From assembly GCA_002772745.1 (NCBI GenBank), contig PFDV01000003.1, positions 124,001 through 188,000 of the forward strand: DNA of 64,000 nt, in the 5' to 3' direction. This document shows positions 24,354 to 33,331 of the stretch, in pieces; positions within the stretch are counted from its first letter, which is position 1, and each line of letters starts with the position of its first letter. This stretch comes from Candidatus Peregrinibacteria bacterium CG10_big_fil_rev_8_21_14_0_10_55_24 (lineage in GTDB: Bacteria > Patescibacteriota > Gracilibacteria > Peribacterales > Peribacteraceae). The position numbers were made by a program, and so were the translations under genes. The notes below the pieces were generated by a model that worked only from the letters and a program-made list of their open reading frames with translations, was not told the origin of the DNA and did no database searches.

Positions 24354-25208
24354 TTTCTTCCTGTACACACCCTGGAACGCCGACGCAACGCGTTCACTCA
24401 AGCAGTTTCTTTGGAAGAGGAGGTCGGTGTACTTCAACCAGAAGGTCAGCCATCCCCAGACGATGAGGCCGACATTGTAGAGCATGACGTTCCCAAATGA
24501 CGTGAGAACGGCGAACCATTCCCTCAATATCCACGAAAGCATGGAGCCGGGTCCCACGGCGATGGAGAACGAGAGTTCTTCATAGTCTTTAAGGAGCTCT
24601 TTGATCCCGCTCACGGAGTAGCGCTGGTAGTCATCGGGAACGGCATGGAACGGCTGCAGGAAGGGGAGTTTGATGAAGAGGAGGCCTCCAGGTTTCAGGA
24701 CACGTTGAATCTCCTCCATCACGGTCAGGGGATCGCGAACGTGCTCAAGAACATTCTTAAAAAGAACGATATCCATGCTCTCATCGACAAAAGGGAGACG
24801 GTGCGCATCGGCCACAACGTCAACATTCGGATAGGCGACGAGATCGAGGTTGAGCATACGCCGATGCATGTCCTTAAGATCTTTGGAGAGTGATCCGATA
24901 TTGAGGACTATTGCATCGGGGTGCTCCCGGAGAAGCTGCTTGAGTCTCTTCCCCTCGCCTACCGAGGATGTCATCGTATCGAAGTAGACGGAGTGGTGCG
25001 GCGGTCTCAGCCAGCGTGCCATGATCCTCAGGGGCGTCTTCCTTGTCGTGTGTGCGGCAACGGTATGCTGCGAGAGTTCCTCTACAAAACGTGGCACGCC
25101 GTTTTCCACCGGATACCGTGCCTTGCACTGCGTGCAGGTTAGTATGGCTTCCTCCTCACGCAGTGGCGCGGAGCAAGCAGGGCAGCGCAGGAGAGCAATA
25201 TCGAGCAC
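24330..25208 (-). CDS. SAM-dependent methyltransferase with N-terminal zinc ribbon
   Basis: The 292-residue protein starts at GTG 25208. Residues 8-32 form a Trm112-like ribbon (CPACSAPL ... CTQCKARYPVENGVPRF), followed by a class I methyltransferase. The core begins VLNIGSLSKDL (motif I is unusual: N-I-G-S instead of D-x-G-x-G). It continues with DVVADAHRLPFVDESMDIVL, KNVLEHVRDP and EIQRVLKPGGLLFIKLPF, the Methyltransf_11 pattern. Two hydrophobic stretches near the C-terminus suggest membrane association. It follows the TMTC-like genes by 12 nt, so may modify the same surface product. Confidence 0.82.
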   Translation of the reverse strand: MLDIALLRCPACSAPLREEEAILTCTQCKARYPVENGVPRFVEELSQHTVAAHTTRKTPLRIMARWLRPPHHSVYFDTMTSSVGEGKRLKQLLREHPDAIVLNIGSLSKDLKDMHRRMLNLDLVAYPNVDVVADAHRLPFVDESMDIVLFKNVLEHVRDPLTVMEEIQRVLKPGGLLFIKLPFLQPFHAVPDDYQRYSVSGIKELLKDYEELSFSIAVGPGSMLSWILREWFAVLTSFGNVMLYNVGLIVWGWLTFWLKYTDLLFQRNCLSERVASAFQGVYRKKLPGEERP

Positions 25209-25220
25209 CGTTGCACTGTA

Positions 25221-26912
25221 TCACCCCCGAATCTCTGCAGCGAGATCTCGGTGTACCTGTGCTTCTTCTGTGCGTCCCAGAGCCTCCAGAATGCTGGCCA
25301 TGAGCAAATGTGCATCGGCGTCGTTCGGGTTCCACCGCAGCGCCTCACTCGCTTGCACGAGTGCACCTTCCAGATCCCCATGTTCCAAAAGTAATGCTCC
25401 CAGGCGGGTGCGCGCAACGACGTAGGAGGGATCGAGTTCCACTGCCTTCCTGTAGTGTTCCTCGGGTGTGCTCCTGTTGCCAAGCTGCTCCTCAAGCGAT
25501 CCCAAAAAATAGTAGGGTTCCGGATTCATGGGATCCAGTTCCATAGCTCCCCGGAGCATGGACGCAGCCTCGGTCGTCTGTCCCGCTTTGGCATATACGA
25601 GCGCGGCGGCAACGCGCAGCTTGAGGTGATCGCCGTAGGGGAGCCCTTCCCTCAAGACGTCGAATGCCGCCTGCAGGTTATTGCGCTCTCGCTCGATTTT
25701 TGCCAGCGATACGCGTGCTGAGATCGATTCGGGATAGTGCGTGAGCACCGACCTCAAGTGCTTCTCCGGATCCTGCCACAAAGTGGTCTGCCACAATGAG
25801 AGTGTAAGGAGGAAAGCAATAACAACGGATGTTGTTCCTGTAATTACCGCACGGGAAATGCGCATCCGTCCGACTGCCTCTACGAGGATGAGGAGCACCC
25901 CGATGGACGGCAGATACGCGTAGCGGTCCGATGCGAAGAAGAAGAGTCCACCCTTGTGGTAATTGAGGAACGTGGGGGCAAGCGTCATGAGTGTGAAGAG
26001 AATGCCGAACGTAAGCCAAGGATGGCTCCTGCGATTCCTCCATGCCAGCATGAGTGTAAGGAGGACGAGGAGGAGCGGCACGAAGAATGTCGGTGACATC
26101 ACTGTAATCGCTGAGCGAAAGGGATAGAGCATCCCGAGCCCCGTGGGGAGCAGAAACTTCTCCACGTAGAAAACGGTGCTCTTCCCCGCCATGAGGATCG
26201 TGGGCAACATTCCCGTTGTTTCCACGATGCGCTCCTTGCCGCTCAGTGCGATCGCGAAGAAGACGATCGAGAGGAGGGCGAAGGGAACGGTGCGCTTCAG
26301 ACTCCTCCCCCACCGTTCCTCGCGCAGGAGTACGTCGTAGAGAACAAGGATGGCGGGCAGCGTGAGCGCCATGACTTTGGAGAGGAGCGCACAGAGGAAC
26401 AGAAGCAGGCTCAGCGTATAACCCTTCCATCCGCGTGTGCGCGCGTAGGTGATGAATGCGAGGAGAAAGAAAAACGCAGAGAGCAGGTCCTTGCGCCCCG
26501 CGATCCACGCGACAGCCTCGGTATGGAGCGGATGCACGGCAAAGAGTGCAGCTCCCGCCACGGCCATCCACCGGTTGCGCGTACAAAGCAGCAGGAGCCC
26601 GCCGGCGCAGAGGGCGTTGAGTGCATGGAGGAGTACGTTCGTCGCGTGGAATATCCACGGGTGAAGCCCGCCAATGAGGTAGTCCACTTGGTAGCTTATG
26701 AACGTGAGTGGAATGTAGAGCTCCGGGTCGTAGCTTGTGAACACGCGCACAAGGTGAGGCCACGTGATACCGCGTATGGCCAAATTTTCCACCACAAGAA
26801 AGCTGTCATCCGCCGGAGCAAACCCGTGGGTTACGGTGATGCCGAACGCGGCGACTGCCAAGAGCGGAGGAAGGAGCCATGGTATCCATCGTGGGAGCGA
26901 GCGGCTGTGCAT
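25221..26912 (-). CDS. TMTC-like membrane protein with TPR repeats (copy 1)
   Basis: 563-residue protein with about ten hydrophobic helices followed from about residue 390 by TPR repeats. The motif DDSFLVVENLAI after the first helix, HPLHTEAVAWIAGRKDLLSA and FFASDRYAYLPSIGVLLI match the TMTC/PMT-type glycosyltransferase-like family, in which an early acidic pair is the presumed catalytic site. The TPR motifs (PYYFLGSLEEQLGN, ARTRLGALLLEHGDLEGAL) would bind the protein substrate. Operon with a paralogue upstream (17 nt gap) and a methyltransferase downstream. A protein O-glycosylation role is inferred. Confidence 0.8.
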   Translation of the reverse strand: MHSRSLPRWIPWLLPPLLAVAAFGITVTHGFAPADDSFLVVENLAIRGITWPHLVRVFTSYDPELYIPLTFISYQVDYLIGGLHPWIFHATNVLLHALNALCAGGLLLLCTRNRWMAVAGAALFAVHPLHTEAVAWIAGRKDLLSAFFFLLAFITYARTRGWKGYTLSLLLFLCALLSKVMALTLPAILVLYDVLLREERWGRSLKRTVPFALLSIVFFAIALSGKERIVETTGMLPTILMAGKSTVFYVEKFLLPTGLGMLYPFRSAITVMSPTFFVPLLLVLLTLMLAWRNRRSHPWLTFGILFTLMTLAPTFLNYHKGGLFFFASDRYAYLPSIGVLLILVEAVGRMRISRAVITGTTSVVIAFLLTLSLWQTTLWQDPEKHLRSVLTHYPESISARVSLAKIERERNNLQAAFDVLREGLPYGDHLKLRVAAALVYAKAGQTTEAASMLRGAMELDPMNPEPYYFLGSLEEQLGNRSTPEEHYRKAVELDPSYVVARTRLGALLLEHGDLEGALVQASEALRWNPNDADAHLLMASILEALGRTEEAQVHRDLAAEIRG

Positions 26913-26929
26913 GCTTCTAGCGTAGCACG

Positions 26930-28615
26930 CTAGAGCCGTTCCATGAGTGCAGTGGCGTCAGGATGCTCTGGATCCAACGCAAGAGTGCGATTGAGGAGTT
27001 CGCGCGCCCGATTCAGGTTTCCCTGTGCAATCTCCAACCCTGCGAGGTTCGTGAGGGCATCGAGATCACGTGGGTCAAGCTCCACAGCGCGTTCCAAATG
27101 TTCTCGCGCCTGCTCCAGGTCCCCTTTCCGCCAGAAGAGGTATCCCAGATTGACGTGTGCGGGAGCGTACGCAGGATTGAGTGTAATGGCGTTGAGGTTG
27201 GCGGAGAGTGCAAGATCCTCTTCTCCCAGCGAAAGATGCACGAGTCCCACGTTGTAGTACGCGCGGTAGTTTGGCTTGAGCGCAATGGAACGAAGCAGGT
27301 GTTCCATGGCTTCCTCATGCTCTCCCTGTTCCCAGAGTTTCGCTCCCACCTTGTTCTGTGCAAGGTACGAGTAGTCGTAGAGCGCCACGACATTCCGGAA
27401 GAGCGAGAACGTGTCGTGCCACACAAGAGATTGCCGTGCACTGAGGAACCCGAATATTCCAAGAATTGCGACGATGCACGCGGTCAGCATTGAGCGCGCG
27501 AAGCCTCTGGTCCGGCGTAGAGCCCAGTCTGCCGTCAGAGCGAAGAGGAGAAAGACGCCGATACTGGGCAGGTACGCGTAGCGGTCCGATGCGAAGAAAA
27601 TGTCTCCCGCTTTGGCGTAGTTAGTGAAGCTGGGGGCGAGGAACAGGAGGAAGAATGCCGTGCTGAGCACGACAGTTTTCGTGTGCCGCAGTGAGAGCAG
27701 AACGAATACCCCGAATATTGAGAGAATCACGAGCGGGATCCAAAAATCTGGCGCAAGGATCGTGATCTCTTCCTGATAGGGGTAGATCACGGAGAGCTTG
27801 AGCGGCGCGAAGAGTTTCTGAAGGTAGAACACCGTGCTCTTCCCTGCCATGAGCACAGAGGACAGGAGCGGCGAATCTGCGAGCACCGATTGCTTGCCCA
27901 GTATAGCAACCAATCCAAGAATAAGTGCGAAAAATACATACGGAAGTTTCTCCGTACACACGCGTTTTTTTAGGGGACGACCCTGGTACCAATCGATAAT
28001 CACAAGGAAGACGGGCAAGAGCAGGACGGACACCTTGGAGAGCAGTGCCAGGAGGAACAGGAGCACGCTTGCGATGTACCACGCGCTACGTCCTGCTTGG
28101 CGATAGAGGAGATACGTGACGAGTGTTGCCAGGGCAAAGAACGACGAGAGTACATCTTTGCGCGCCGCGGCCCATACAACTGCTTCTGTATGAAGAGGAT
28201 GCAGCGCGAAGAGGAGCCCGCAGAGGAGACCCACGCGCCACCGTTTGGTGAGTATGGCGCCGATGGCAACAACAAGCAGCGCATTGAGTGTATGGAGAAT
28301 CAGATTGTGGAGGTGGTACACCAGGGGATGAAGCCCCCCAATCACATGATCGATTTGGTAACTCACGAACGTGAGCGGAATGTAGAGTTCAGGATCGAAG
28401 TGCGAAAAGACCCAGTGCACGCTTGCCGGAGTCAGCGTTTGCACGGCGGGATTTTCAAAAATGAGGATGTTGTCGTCAAAGTGTACGAACTCATTCCCGA
28501 GCGATCGACCGTACACGGTCACAGTGAGAACGAAGAATAGCACGATGCCCGTAACGAGCATCCGACGGCTTAGTACAGCCAGCGTAAGGGCGCTTTGGTC
28601 TTCCATCTGTGCCAT
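26930..28615 (-). CDS. TMTC-like membrane protein with TPR repeats (copy 2)
   Basis: 561 residues from the ATG at 28615 (28606 is an alternative). Paralogue of the next gene with the same order of motifs: HFDDNILIFENPAV, SYQIDHVIGGLHPLVYHLHN, HPLHTEAVVWAAARKDVLSS, MAGKSTVFYLQKLFAPL, FFASDRYAYLPSIGVFLLFA. The C-terminal TPRs (AYYNVGLVHLSLGEEDLAL, APAHVNLGYLFWRKGDLEQA) are more regular. The tandem arrangement suggests duplication and specialisation. A longer GTG-started version would run through the inverted repeat at 28637-28703 and is unlikely. Confidence 0.8.
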   Translation of the reverse strand: MAQMEDQSALTLAVLSRRMLVTGIVLFFVLTVTVYGRSLGNEFVHFDDNILIFENPAVQTLTPASVHWVFSHFDPELYIPLTFVSYQIDHVIGGLHPLVYHLHNLILHTLNALLVVAIGAILTKRWRVGLLCGLLFALHPLHTEAVVWAAARKDVLSSFFALATLVTYLLYRQAGRSAWYIASVLLFLLALLSKVSVLLLPVFLVIIDWYQGRPLKKRVCTEKLPYVFFALILGLVAILGKQSVLADSPLLSSVLMAGKSTVFYLQKLFAPLKLSVIYPYQEEITILAPDFWIPLVILSIFGVFVLLSLRHTKTVVLSTAFFLLFLAPSFTNYAKAGDIFFASDRYAYLPSIGVFLLFALTADWALRRTRGFARSMLTACIVAILGIFGFLSARQSLVWHDTFSLFRNVVALYDYSYLAQNKVGAKLWEQGEHEEAMEHLLRSIALKPNYRAYYNVGLVHLSLGEEDLALSANLNAITLNPAYAPAHVNLGYLFWRKGDLEQAREHLERAVELDPRDLDALTNLAGLEIAQGNLNRARELLNRTLALDPEHPDATALMERL

Positions 28616-28636
28616 CGTATCCCAAAGAGGATTGAT

Positions 28637-28703
28637 GTGCTGGGATTCGGGTTTGGGTTGGGGTTGGGCCGGATCGAACCCCAGCCCGAACCCCAACCCC
28701 CTT
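28637..28703. repeat. G-rich/C-rich inverted repeat upstream of TMTC copy 2
   Basis: GGGTTTGGGTTGGGGTTGGG and, after a short GGATCG turn, CCCCAGCCCGAACCCC. The same motif family occurs at 13366-13423. Here it is not at a convergent junction but in the gap upstream of copy 2. Confidence 0.55.
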
Positions 28704-28766
28704 GTGCACAAAATGTCTGCAAATTCTGTAACAGAATGGTGCCTTCAATCGTATTGAGAGGTGCAC

Positions 28767-28859
28767 ATGTCTCGCGATACGCGCAACGTCGGCCTCGCCT
28801 TCTTGGTCTCCTTCCTGATCGTCGTTTCGGCGGCCCATGTGCCGTATCTGTTTCTCTAG
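28767..28859 (+). CDS. putative 30-residue membrane peptide
   Basis: ATG at 28767 with GAGAGG four nt upstream, stop TAG at 28857-28859. The peptide begins MSRDTRNVG and continues with a single hydrophobic helix LAFLVSFLIVVSAAHVPYLF. Positive N-terminus and one TM segment fit a small membrane protein. No homologue is known to me; it may be a chance frame in the 5' region of the MscS-like gene. Confidence 0.35.
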   Translation: MSRDTRNVGLAFLVSFLIVVSAAHVPYLFL

Positions 28860-28924
28860 GTGCGTTTTCACGTCATGGTGTTCGTTTCGCGCATTCCGCA
28901 GGATTTTGTGGTACAATATTTGGT

Positions 28925-29755
28925 ATGGAAGCAATTTTTGAGCGCATGCAACGTCTCTTCAATGAAGCCTGGTCTCAGGCGTACGAGAAGATGATGGCGA
29001 TACTTCCCCAGGCACTCCTCGCCATTCTCATTGTGATCGGTGGTTGGATTATTGCCTCGCTCATCTATGCTCTGTGCGTGCGGGTTCTGGCATTCTTTGC
29101 AATCGACAAGCTGGTGGCCAAAACTCCGCTCGATCGCATGCTCAAGGGAATGGGGGTCGACAAGAGTGCGTCGGAGATTTTGGCGCTCCTCTTCTTCTGG
29201 CTCACCATTCTCGTCACGTTAGTCTTCGCTTCCGAGATTCTCCATCTCGAGCAACTCTCTCACGCGTTGGAGACTGTTACGCGCTATATCCCGCAGGTGA
29301 TCGCGGCGTTCCTCATCATCGTTTTCGGTATGCTCCTTGCGCGGTTCTTGCAGACGGTCGTCACGCAGTCATTCTCGCGCACAGGATTCGGTTACGAACG
29401 GTCCGTAGGTAAAGGGGTGCAAACCATTGTCCTCGTCTTCGTCTTCTTGGCCGCAGTCGACCAACTGGGGTTTGATCTATCGTTCGTGACAACGAACATG
29501 CTCATTTTCATTGCTGCAATTCTTCTCATCGTTGGGGTAAGCGTTGTCCTTGGGGCGCGCGCCATTCTCGAGAACGCTGTTGCCTGCCAGCAACTCAAGC
29601 GCCAGATTTCTGTGGGGCAGCGCGTTGCGATTGCAGAGCAAACCGGCCGCGTGAAAGGGTTTCTCTTTGGCGGCGTTGTGCTGGAGACGGCACAAGGTGA
29701 GACGGTGATTCCGGCAACAACATTCTTCAAACACACCTACACAATCCTGTCGTAA
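28925..29755 (+). CDS. MscS-related membrane protein (conserved TM helix type)
   Basis: 276 residues from the ATG at 28925, 7 nt after TACAAT (28912-28917), so probably leaderless. Four or five TM helices with the repeated amphipathic pattern of PF05552 proteins: LPQALLAILIVIGGWIIASL, then IPQVIAAFLIIVFGMLLARF, and the MscS-like phrase LLIVGVSVVLGARAILENAVA. A short beta domain (GQRVAIAEQTGRVKGFLFGG, TVIPATTF) replaces the full MscS cytoplasmic cage. Possible mechanosensitive or ion channel. It ends 3 nt before the next gene. Confidence 0.8.
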   Translation: MEAIFERMQRLFNEAWSQAYEKMMAILPQALLAILIVIGGWIIASLIYALCVRVLAFFAIDKLVAKTPLDRMLKGMGVDKSASEILALLFFWLTILVTLVFASEILHLEQLSHALETVTRYIPQVIAAFLIIVFGMLLARFLQTVVTQSFSRTGFGYERSVGKGVQTIVLVFVFLAAVDQLGFDLSFVTTNMLIFIAAILLIVGVSVVLGARAILENAVACQQLKRQISVGQRVAIAEQTGRVKGFLFGGVVLETAQGETVIPATTFFKHTYTILS

Positions 29756-29758
29756 TCT

Positions 29759-30526
29759 ATGGGCAACAATGTAGAACGCCATCCCATTCTGGTTTCCATT
29801 CCCCATGCTTCCTCCACGATTCCGGAGGAGGTAAAAGACTGCGTAGCTCTTACGTCTCAGGAGCTTTTGGGTTACACCGATCTCTACACCGATCAAATTT
29901 TTCTCGTTCCCGGGACATCTGCGGTGCAGAGCCCTGTCTCCCGCGTGATCGTCGATGTCAACCGTGCGCCCGATGATATCTCCAAAGAGTACGAGCTTGC
30001 CGCGGAGGGCGTGACGGTCCACACGACCTGGGACGGCAAAAAAGTCTACACCAAAGATCCAACACAGGATCAGATCGACACGCTCATCCGTAAGTACCAC
30101 GATCCGTACCACGAAAAGATCGACGAACTTATCCCCCAGGCAAAGTTCCTCATTGATGGACACTCCTTTCTCCCCGTAGGACCAAAGTTGCGTGGCGACA
30201 GTGGCAAAGAACGGCCGGATATCAACTTGGGGAACGTGAACTACTCCTCCTGCTCACGGAAACAGACGTTGTTCTTTCGCGACTTCTTCACGGATCGCGG
30301 ATATTCAGTGGCCATCAATTTTCCCTATGTGGGGAAATACATTCTTGGTCACCACTGTCACCGACGCAGAATTCCCCCCTTTCTTGTGCCAGGTATTCAG
30401 ATCGAGATCAATCAGGGGCTCTACGTTAAAGCCAATTCCTTCGATCCCATTCCCGCGCGTGTAGAGGAGTTCCACGAGATTATAAAAAAACTCATTGCGC
30501 AGTTCGTGGAAACCTTCCGGGCATAG
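29759..30526 (+). CDS. N-formylglutamate amidohydrolase-like protein
   Basis: 255 residues; the FGase family (zinc amidohydrolases acting on N-formylglutamate or related N-acyl amino acids). Recognised by ILVSIPHASSTIPEEV (HxSxxIP metal-binding start), DLYTDQIF, SRVIVDVNRAPDD, FLIDGHSFLPVG and VPGIQIEINQGLYV. Translationally close to the MscS-like gene. There is no histidine-degradation gene nearby, so the physiological substrate may be different (for example a peptide or cell-wall amide). Confidence 0.82.
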   Translation: MGNNVERHPILVSIPHASSTIPEEVKDCVALTSQELLGYTDLYTDQIFLVPGTSAVQSPVSRVIVDVNRAPDDISKEYELAAEGVTVHTTWDGKKVYTKDPTQDQIDTLIRKYHDPYHEKIDELIPQAKFLIDGHSFLPVGPKLRGDSGKERPDINLGNVNYSSCSRKQTLFFRDFFTDRGYSVAINFPYVGKYILGHHCHRRRIPPFLVPGIQIEINQGLYVKANSFDPIPARVEEFHEIIKKLIAQFVETFRA

Positions 30527-30604
30527 GCAAGGAACACAGGCGAAGAGTACATGGATTCCCCCTCGGGCCCCCTCTTCCAGGTGGCTCTGTAGCCCAAAAT
30601 CTGC

Positions 30605-30610
30605 TATCAT
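30605..30610 (+). promoter_or_regulatory. -10 box of the M23 peptidase gene
   Basis: TATCAT, 6 nt before the ATG at 30617; leaderless arrangement. Confidence 0.5.
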
Positions 30611-30616
30611 ATCCTG

Positions 30617-31489
30617 ATGCTTAAGGTTGAGGTTATCGTGGAACGGCCAGGTGTGATTCTCGCCATGCTCTGCGCAATTGCAGGGCTCTTTTTCGGAGTG
30701 CAGATGCTTGTGAATACTGCGGTGCACACCGCACTCAGTGCGAACGCGACGGGGGGACAGATCACGCAGGACCGCCTGCGAGAAAACGAAGAAGAAATTC
30801 GCCGACAGCGCATTGAGCAGGCGGTACTCAATAAGCGCGAAGAAATTCTACGCTACCAACTCCTCCTTCTGGAGCGCAGGGCCGATCAGGAAGGCGGCGT
30901 ATGGTCTCAAGAGGAACAGGAGGAATGGGAGCGCGTCCACGCGGATTTCTTGGCGTTGCTTCAGGATCGTCAGGCGGCCGAAGAACGCATTCGCGCGGCG
31001 CTCTACGAAATCTGGGAATCCCAGGGGGCCCTGATGCAGGCAGGGAGGACAACAAGCGCATCACTTGCCGCACTCTCGTGGCCTGTGGATCCCAAAGAGG
31101 GGCTTTCTGCGACCTACCTTGATCCCACGTACGAGGAGACATTTGGCCTTCCTCACTGGGGTATTGATATTCCCGTGGAGCAGCGTTCCATCATCCGTGC
31201 GGCAGCCGATGGTGTTGTGGAAACCGTTGCGGACAATGGCATGGGATTTAGCTACATTGTCCTGCGTCACGAAGGTGGTGCCACACTCTACGGACACGTG
31301 AGCGGATTTTTGGTGCACGAAGGAGATCAAGTACGCGAAGGATCGGGCATTGCGATCTCTGGCGGCATGCCGGGCACACCCGGTGCCGGGCCGCTCTCCA
31401 CGGGGCCGCACCTGCACTTTGAGGTCTTTGAGGATGGCACGCATGTTGATCCTCTGGGGTATTTGCCAGAAGGAATACTCGAAAAGTAA
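30617..31489 (+). CDS. membrane-anchored M23 (LytM) peptidase with coiled coil
   Basis: The 290-residue protein has a TM anchor at about 10-35 (PGVILAMLCAIAGLFFGVQM), a long coiled coil (about 50-130: ENEEEIRRQRIEQAVLNKRE) and a LytM/M23 domain. Zinc ligands are visible in HWGIDIP and HLHFEV; YGHVSGF supplies the other His. The layout is that of EnvC/NlpD-type or divisome-associated peptidoglycan hydrolases or activators. Confidence 0.88.
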   Translation: MLKVEVIVERPGVILAMLCAIAGLFFGVQMLVNTAVHTALSANATGGQITQDRLRENEEEIRRQRIEQAVLNKREEILRYQLLLLERRADQEGGVWSQEEQEEWERVHADFLALLQDRQAAEERIRAALYEIWESQGALMQAGRTTSASLAALSWPVDPKEGLSATYLDPTYEETFGLPHWGIDIPVEQRSIIRAAADGVVETVADNGMGFSYIVLRHEGGATLYGHVSGFLVHEGDQVREGSGIAISGGMPGTPGAGPLSTGPHLHFEVFEDGTHVDPLGYLPEGILEK

Positions 31490-31526
31490 AAGAATCTCAT
31501 GCTCGGTGCGCAGCAATCTCGTCTGC

Positions 31527-31828
31527 TATAGCTCAACCAATATCATTCGTTACACAGAAACAATTTCTTTCCCGGTGCCTCCACTGCAGCATACGTTTCG
31601 GCGCTCGCCGTTCTTTTTGTGGCCAAAAAGAACCAAAAAGCCTCTGTCCGCTGCAGACTCGCGCAAAGCCATCTTTCTTTCGTACAAACCTGTGCGCGCT
31701 CTCAGCCAAGATTGCTTCGCAACTTGGCATTCGAGCGCTAACAGCGAGCGTACCGATGTTCTGCTTTGCGCTCAGGCATATGCAGCGGACAAGAACTGTT
31801 TGTAACCAATGACATTGGTTTAGCTCTA
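31527..31828. mobile_element. MITE-like element with 28-bp terminal inverted repeats
   Basis: The left end (31527-31554) and the reverse complement of the right end (31801-31828) match at 24 of 28 positions: TATAGCTCAACCAATATCAT versus TAGAGCTAAACCAATGTCAT, continuing to GTTACA. Further inside, CACTGCAGCATACG faces CCGCTGCATATGCC. The centre holds a hairpin TTCTTTTTGTGGCCAAAAAGAA. No transposase is encoded in the 302 bp. The right end overlaps the dGTPase stop codon exactly. Confidence 0.6.
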
Positions 31829-32926
31829 TGTTGGCAGCACTCGCTCTTGTTGCAGCGCATATGCATCCGTCATCCCGGAAACATAGTCCTTTATGGCTTC
31901 CTCTAGGGCTCCGCCCGTTTTTTTCTGGAGGGCGAGCACCTTGGGATTCGGTTGCGTGTGATAGGCATGACAGAGTGTTGAGATGCACTCTACGCCCCTG
32001 CGGTTGCGTTCTAGGATGCGCGGATGCGCGTACATTCGTTCCTGGAGAAAGTCGCGCAGGGTATCGAGTGCGAGACGCATGCTCTTTGAGAAACGGATGA
32101 GGGGGACGTCTGTGTGGAGGACGGTATCAAGTGTGGTACTACACTGTGACGTGAGCTCCTCTTCTGTAGCTCGGTAGAGATCGCAGACGAGCAGGTGGAT
32201 GAGTGCCCCGCGCAGCGATGTGCCCCGCGCACTGCGCTGACGATCGGCATCGAGGGCCAGAGGTATCGCGAGGAGCTTCTCTTCTGGGAAGAGTTCTGCG
32301 CGCACACCATCCTCGCAATCGTGACCGGTGTAGGCGATTTCGTCCGCAATGTTCACGACCTGCGCTTCCAGCGTTGGGCTGTGCATACTAGGACTCGGGG
32401 GTATGTCGTACGGTGTCGTATGCTTGAGAAGACCATCCAAGATCTCGCGATTTAAGTTGAGCCCTGGGTAGAGCGCTGAATGTTCTTCTAAGAGCGTCAC
32501 GATGCGATGGGATTGCTCGTTGTGCTCAAAGTGGAGCCCAAAACGCTCCATCCATCCATTAAGCGCCGCTTCGCCCGCATGTCCGAAGGGCGGATGTCCC
32601 AAATCGTGGGCGAGTGCGATGCATTCCGTGAGATCCTCGTTGAGCCCTAAAGCCCGTGCGATATCCCGGCTGATCTGCGCAACCTCCATCGTGTGGGTCA
32701 GTCGCGTACGCACATGGTCGCCGGACCCCTCCACGAAGACCTGCGTTTTCCCCTTTAAGCGCCGGAACGCCTGCGTATGAATGATACGATCGCGATCACG
32801 CTGGAAAGGAAAGCGCGTCTCGTCTTGAGGTTCTCCGTGCTCGCGTCCTAGCACACCATCGTGAGGCACCGCATAGGGGGCAAGGAGTGCGTTGGCCTTC
32901 TGGAGACGGTCGGAGAGCGAGAGCAT
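31826..32926 (-). CDS. deoxyguanosinetriphosphate triphosphohydrolase-like (HD domain)
   Basis: 366 residues from the ATG at 32926. HD-superfamily dNTPase: RFPFQRDRDRIIHTQAFRRL, the metal-binding His of RLTHTMEVAQ, ALAHDLGHPPFGHAGE (HD), and the downstream ANIADEIAYTGHDCEDG-like segment (residues VVNIADEIAYTGHD). Family members hydrolyse dGTP or other dNTPs to nucleoside and triphosphate and can limit phage replication. The last three codons lie at the right end of the MITE-like element. Confidence 0.92.
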   Translation of the reverse strand: MLSLSDRLQKANALLAPYAVPHDGVLGREHGEPQDETRFPFQRDRDRIIHTQAFRRLKGKTQVFVEGSGDHVRTRLTHTMEVAQISRDIARALGLNEDLTECIALAHDLGHPPFGHAGEAALNGWMERFGLHFEHNEQSHRIVTLLEEHSALYPGLNLNREILDGLLKHTTPYDIPPSPSMHSPTLEAQVVNIADEIAYTGHDCEDGVRAELFPEEKLLAIPLALDADRQRSARGTSLRGALIHLLVCDLYRATEEELTSQCSTTLDTVLHTDVPLIRFSKSMRLALDTLRDFLQERMYAHPRILERNRRGVECISTLCHAYHTQPNPKVLALQKKTGGALEEAIKDYVSGMTDAYALQQERVLPT

Positions 32927-33007
32927 GGCGGCACACCATTTTAGAATGTTTTTGCGTTGACGCATACCTTGCGAGGACTCAGTAGCCAACCTTACTACTA
33001 TTTCATT

Positions 33008-33331
33008 ATGAAAAGAGAACCCTGTTATTCATTTGAAAATGTGTTCATGGAGGCCAGAAAGGTCCACGATATTGAGCAATGGGTCCGCGGCAACCTTTCG
33101 CACAACTGTGCCAAAACCATCCTTGAGTATTGCAGAGTTCTCTTCAGGCGCGGTGATCATGTTCTTGCTCGGCAGATCGCACAATCGCAGGCAGTGAAGA
33201 AGCTCGTTGTCCCCGGATCAAGGCAGCTCGATGACAGGACCTACGTGAGTGCGGAAATCCCCGAGGGATGTGTGGGACGTGGGGATTACAAGAGATTCCT
33301 CGCAGAATTGGGGATAGGAGAAATTGACTGA
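33008..33331 (+). CDS. hypothetical protein (107 aa)
   Basis: 107 residues from the ATG at 33008. Mostly helical; phrases FENVFMEARKVHDIEQWVRG and AKTILEYCRVLFRRGDHVLA. Two or three Cys without metal spacing. No membrane segment. Its base composition is slightly more AT-rich than its neighbours. Family not recognised. Confidence 0.5.
   Translation: MKREPCYSFENVFMEARKVHDIEQWVRGNLSHNCAKTILEYCRVLFRRGDHVLARQIAQSQAVKKLVVPGSRQLDDRTYVSAEIPEGCVGRGDYKRFLAELGIGEID

Noticed and set aside
31556-31805. Frames inside the MITE-like element as a gene (151 codons on either strand)
   Set aside because: Both strands are open only by chance; the products are Ser/Arg/Phe-rich with no domain, and the frames extend through the terminal repeats.
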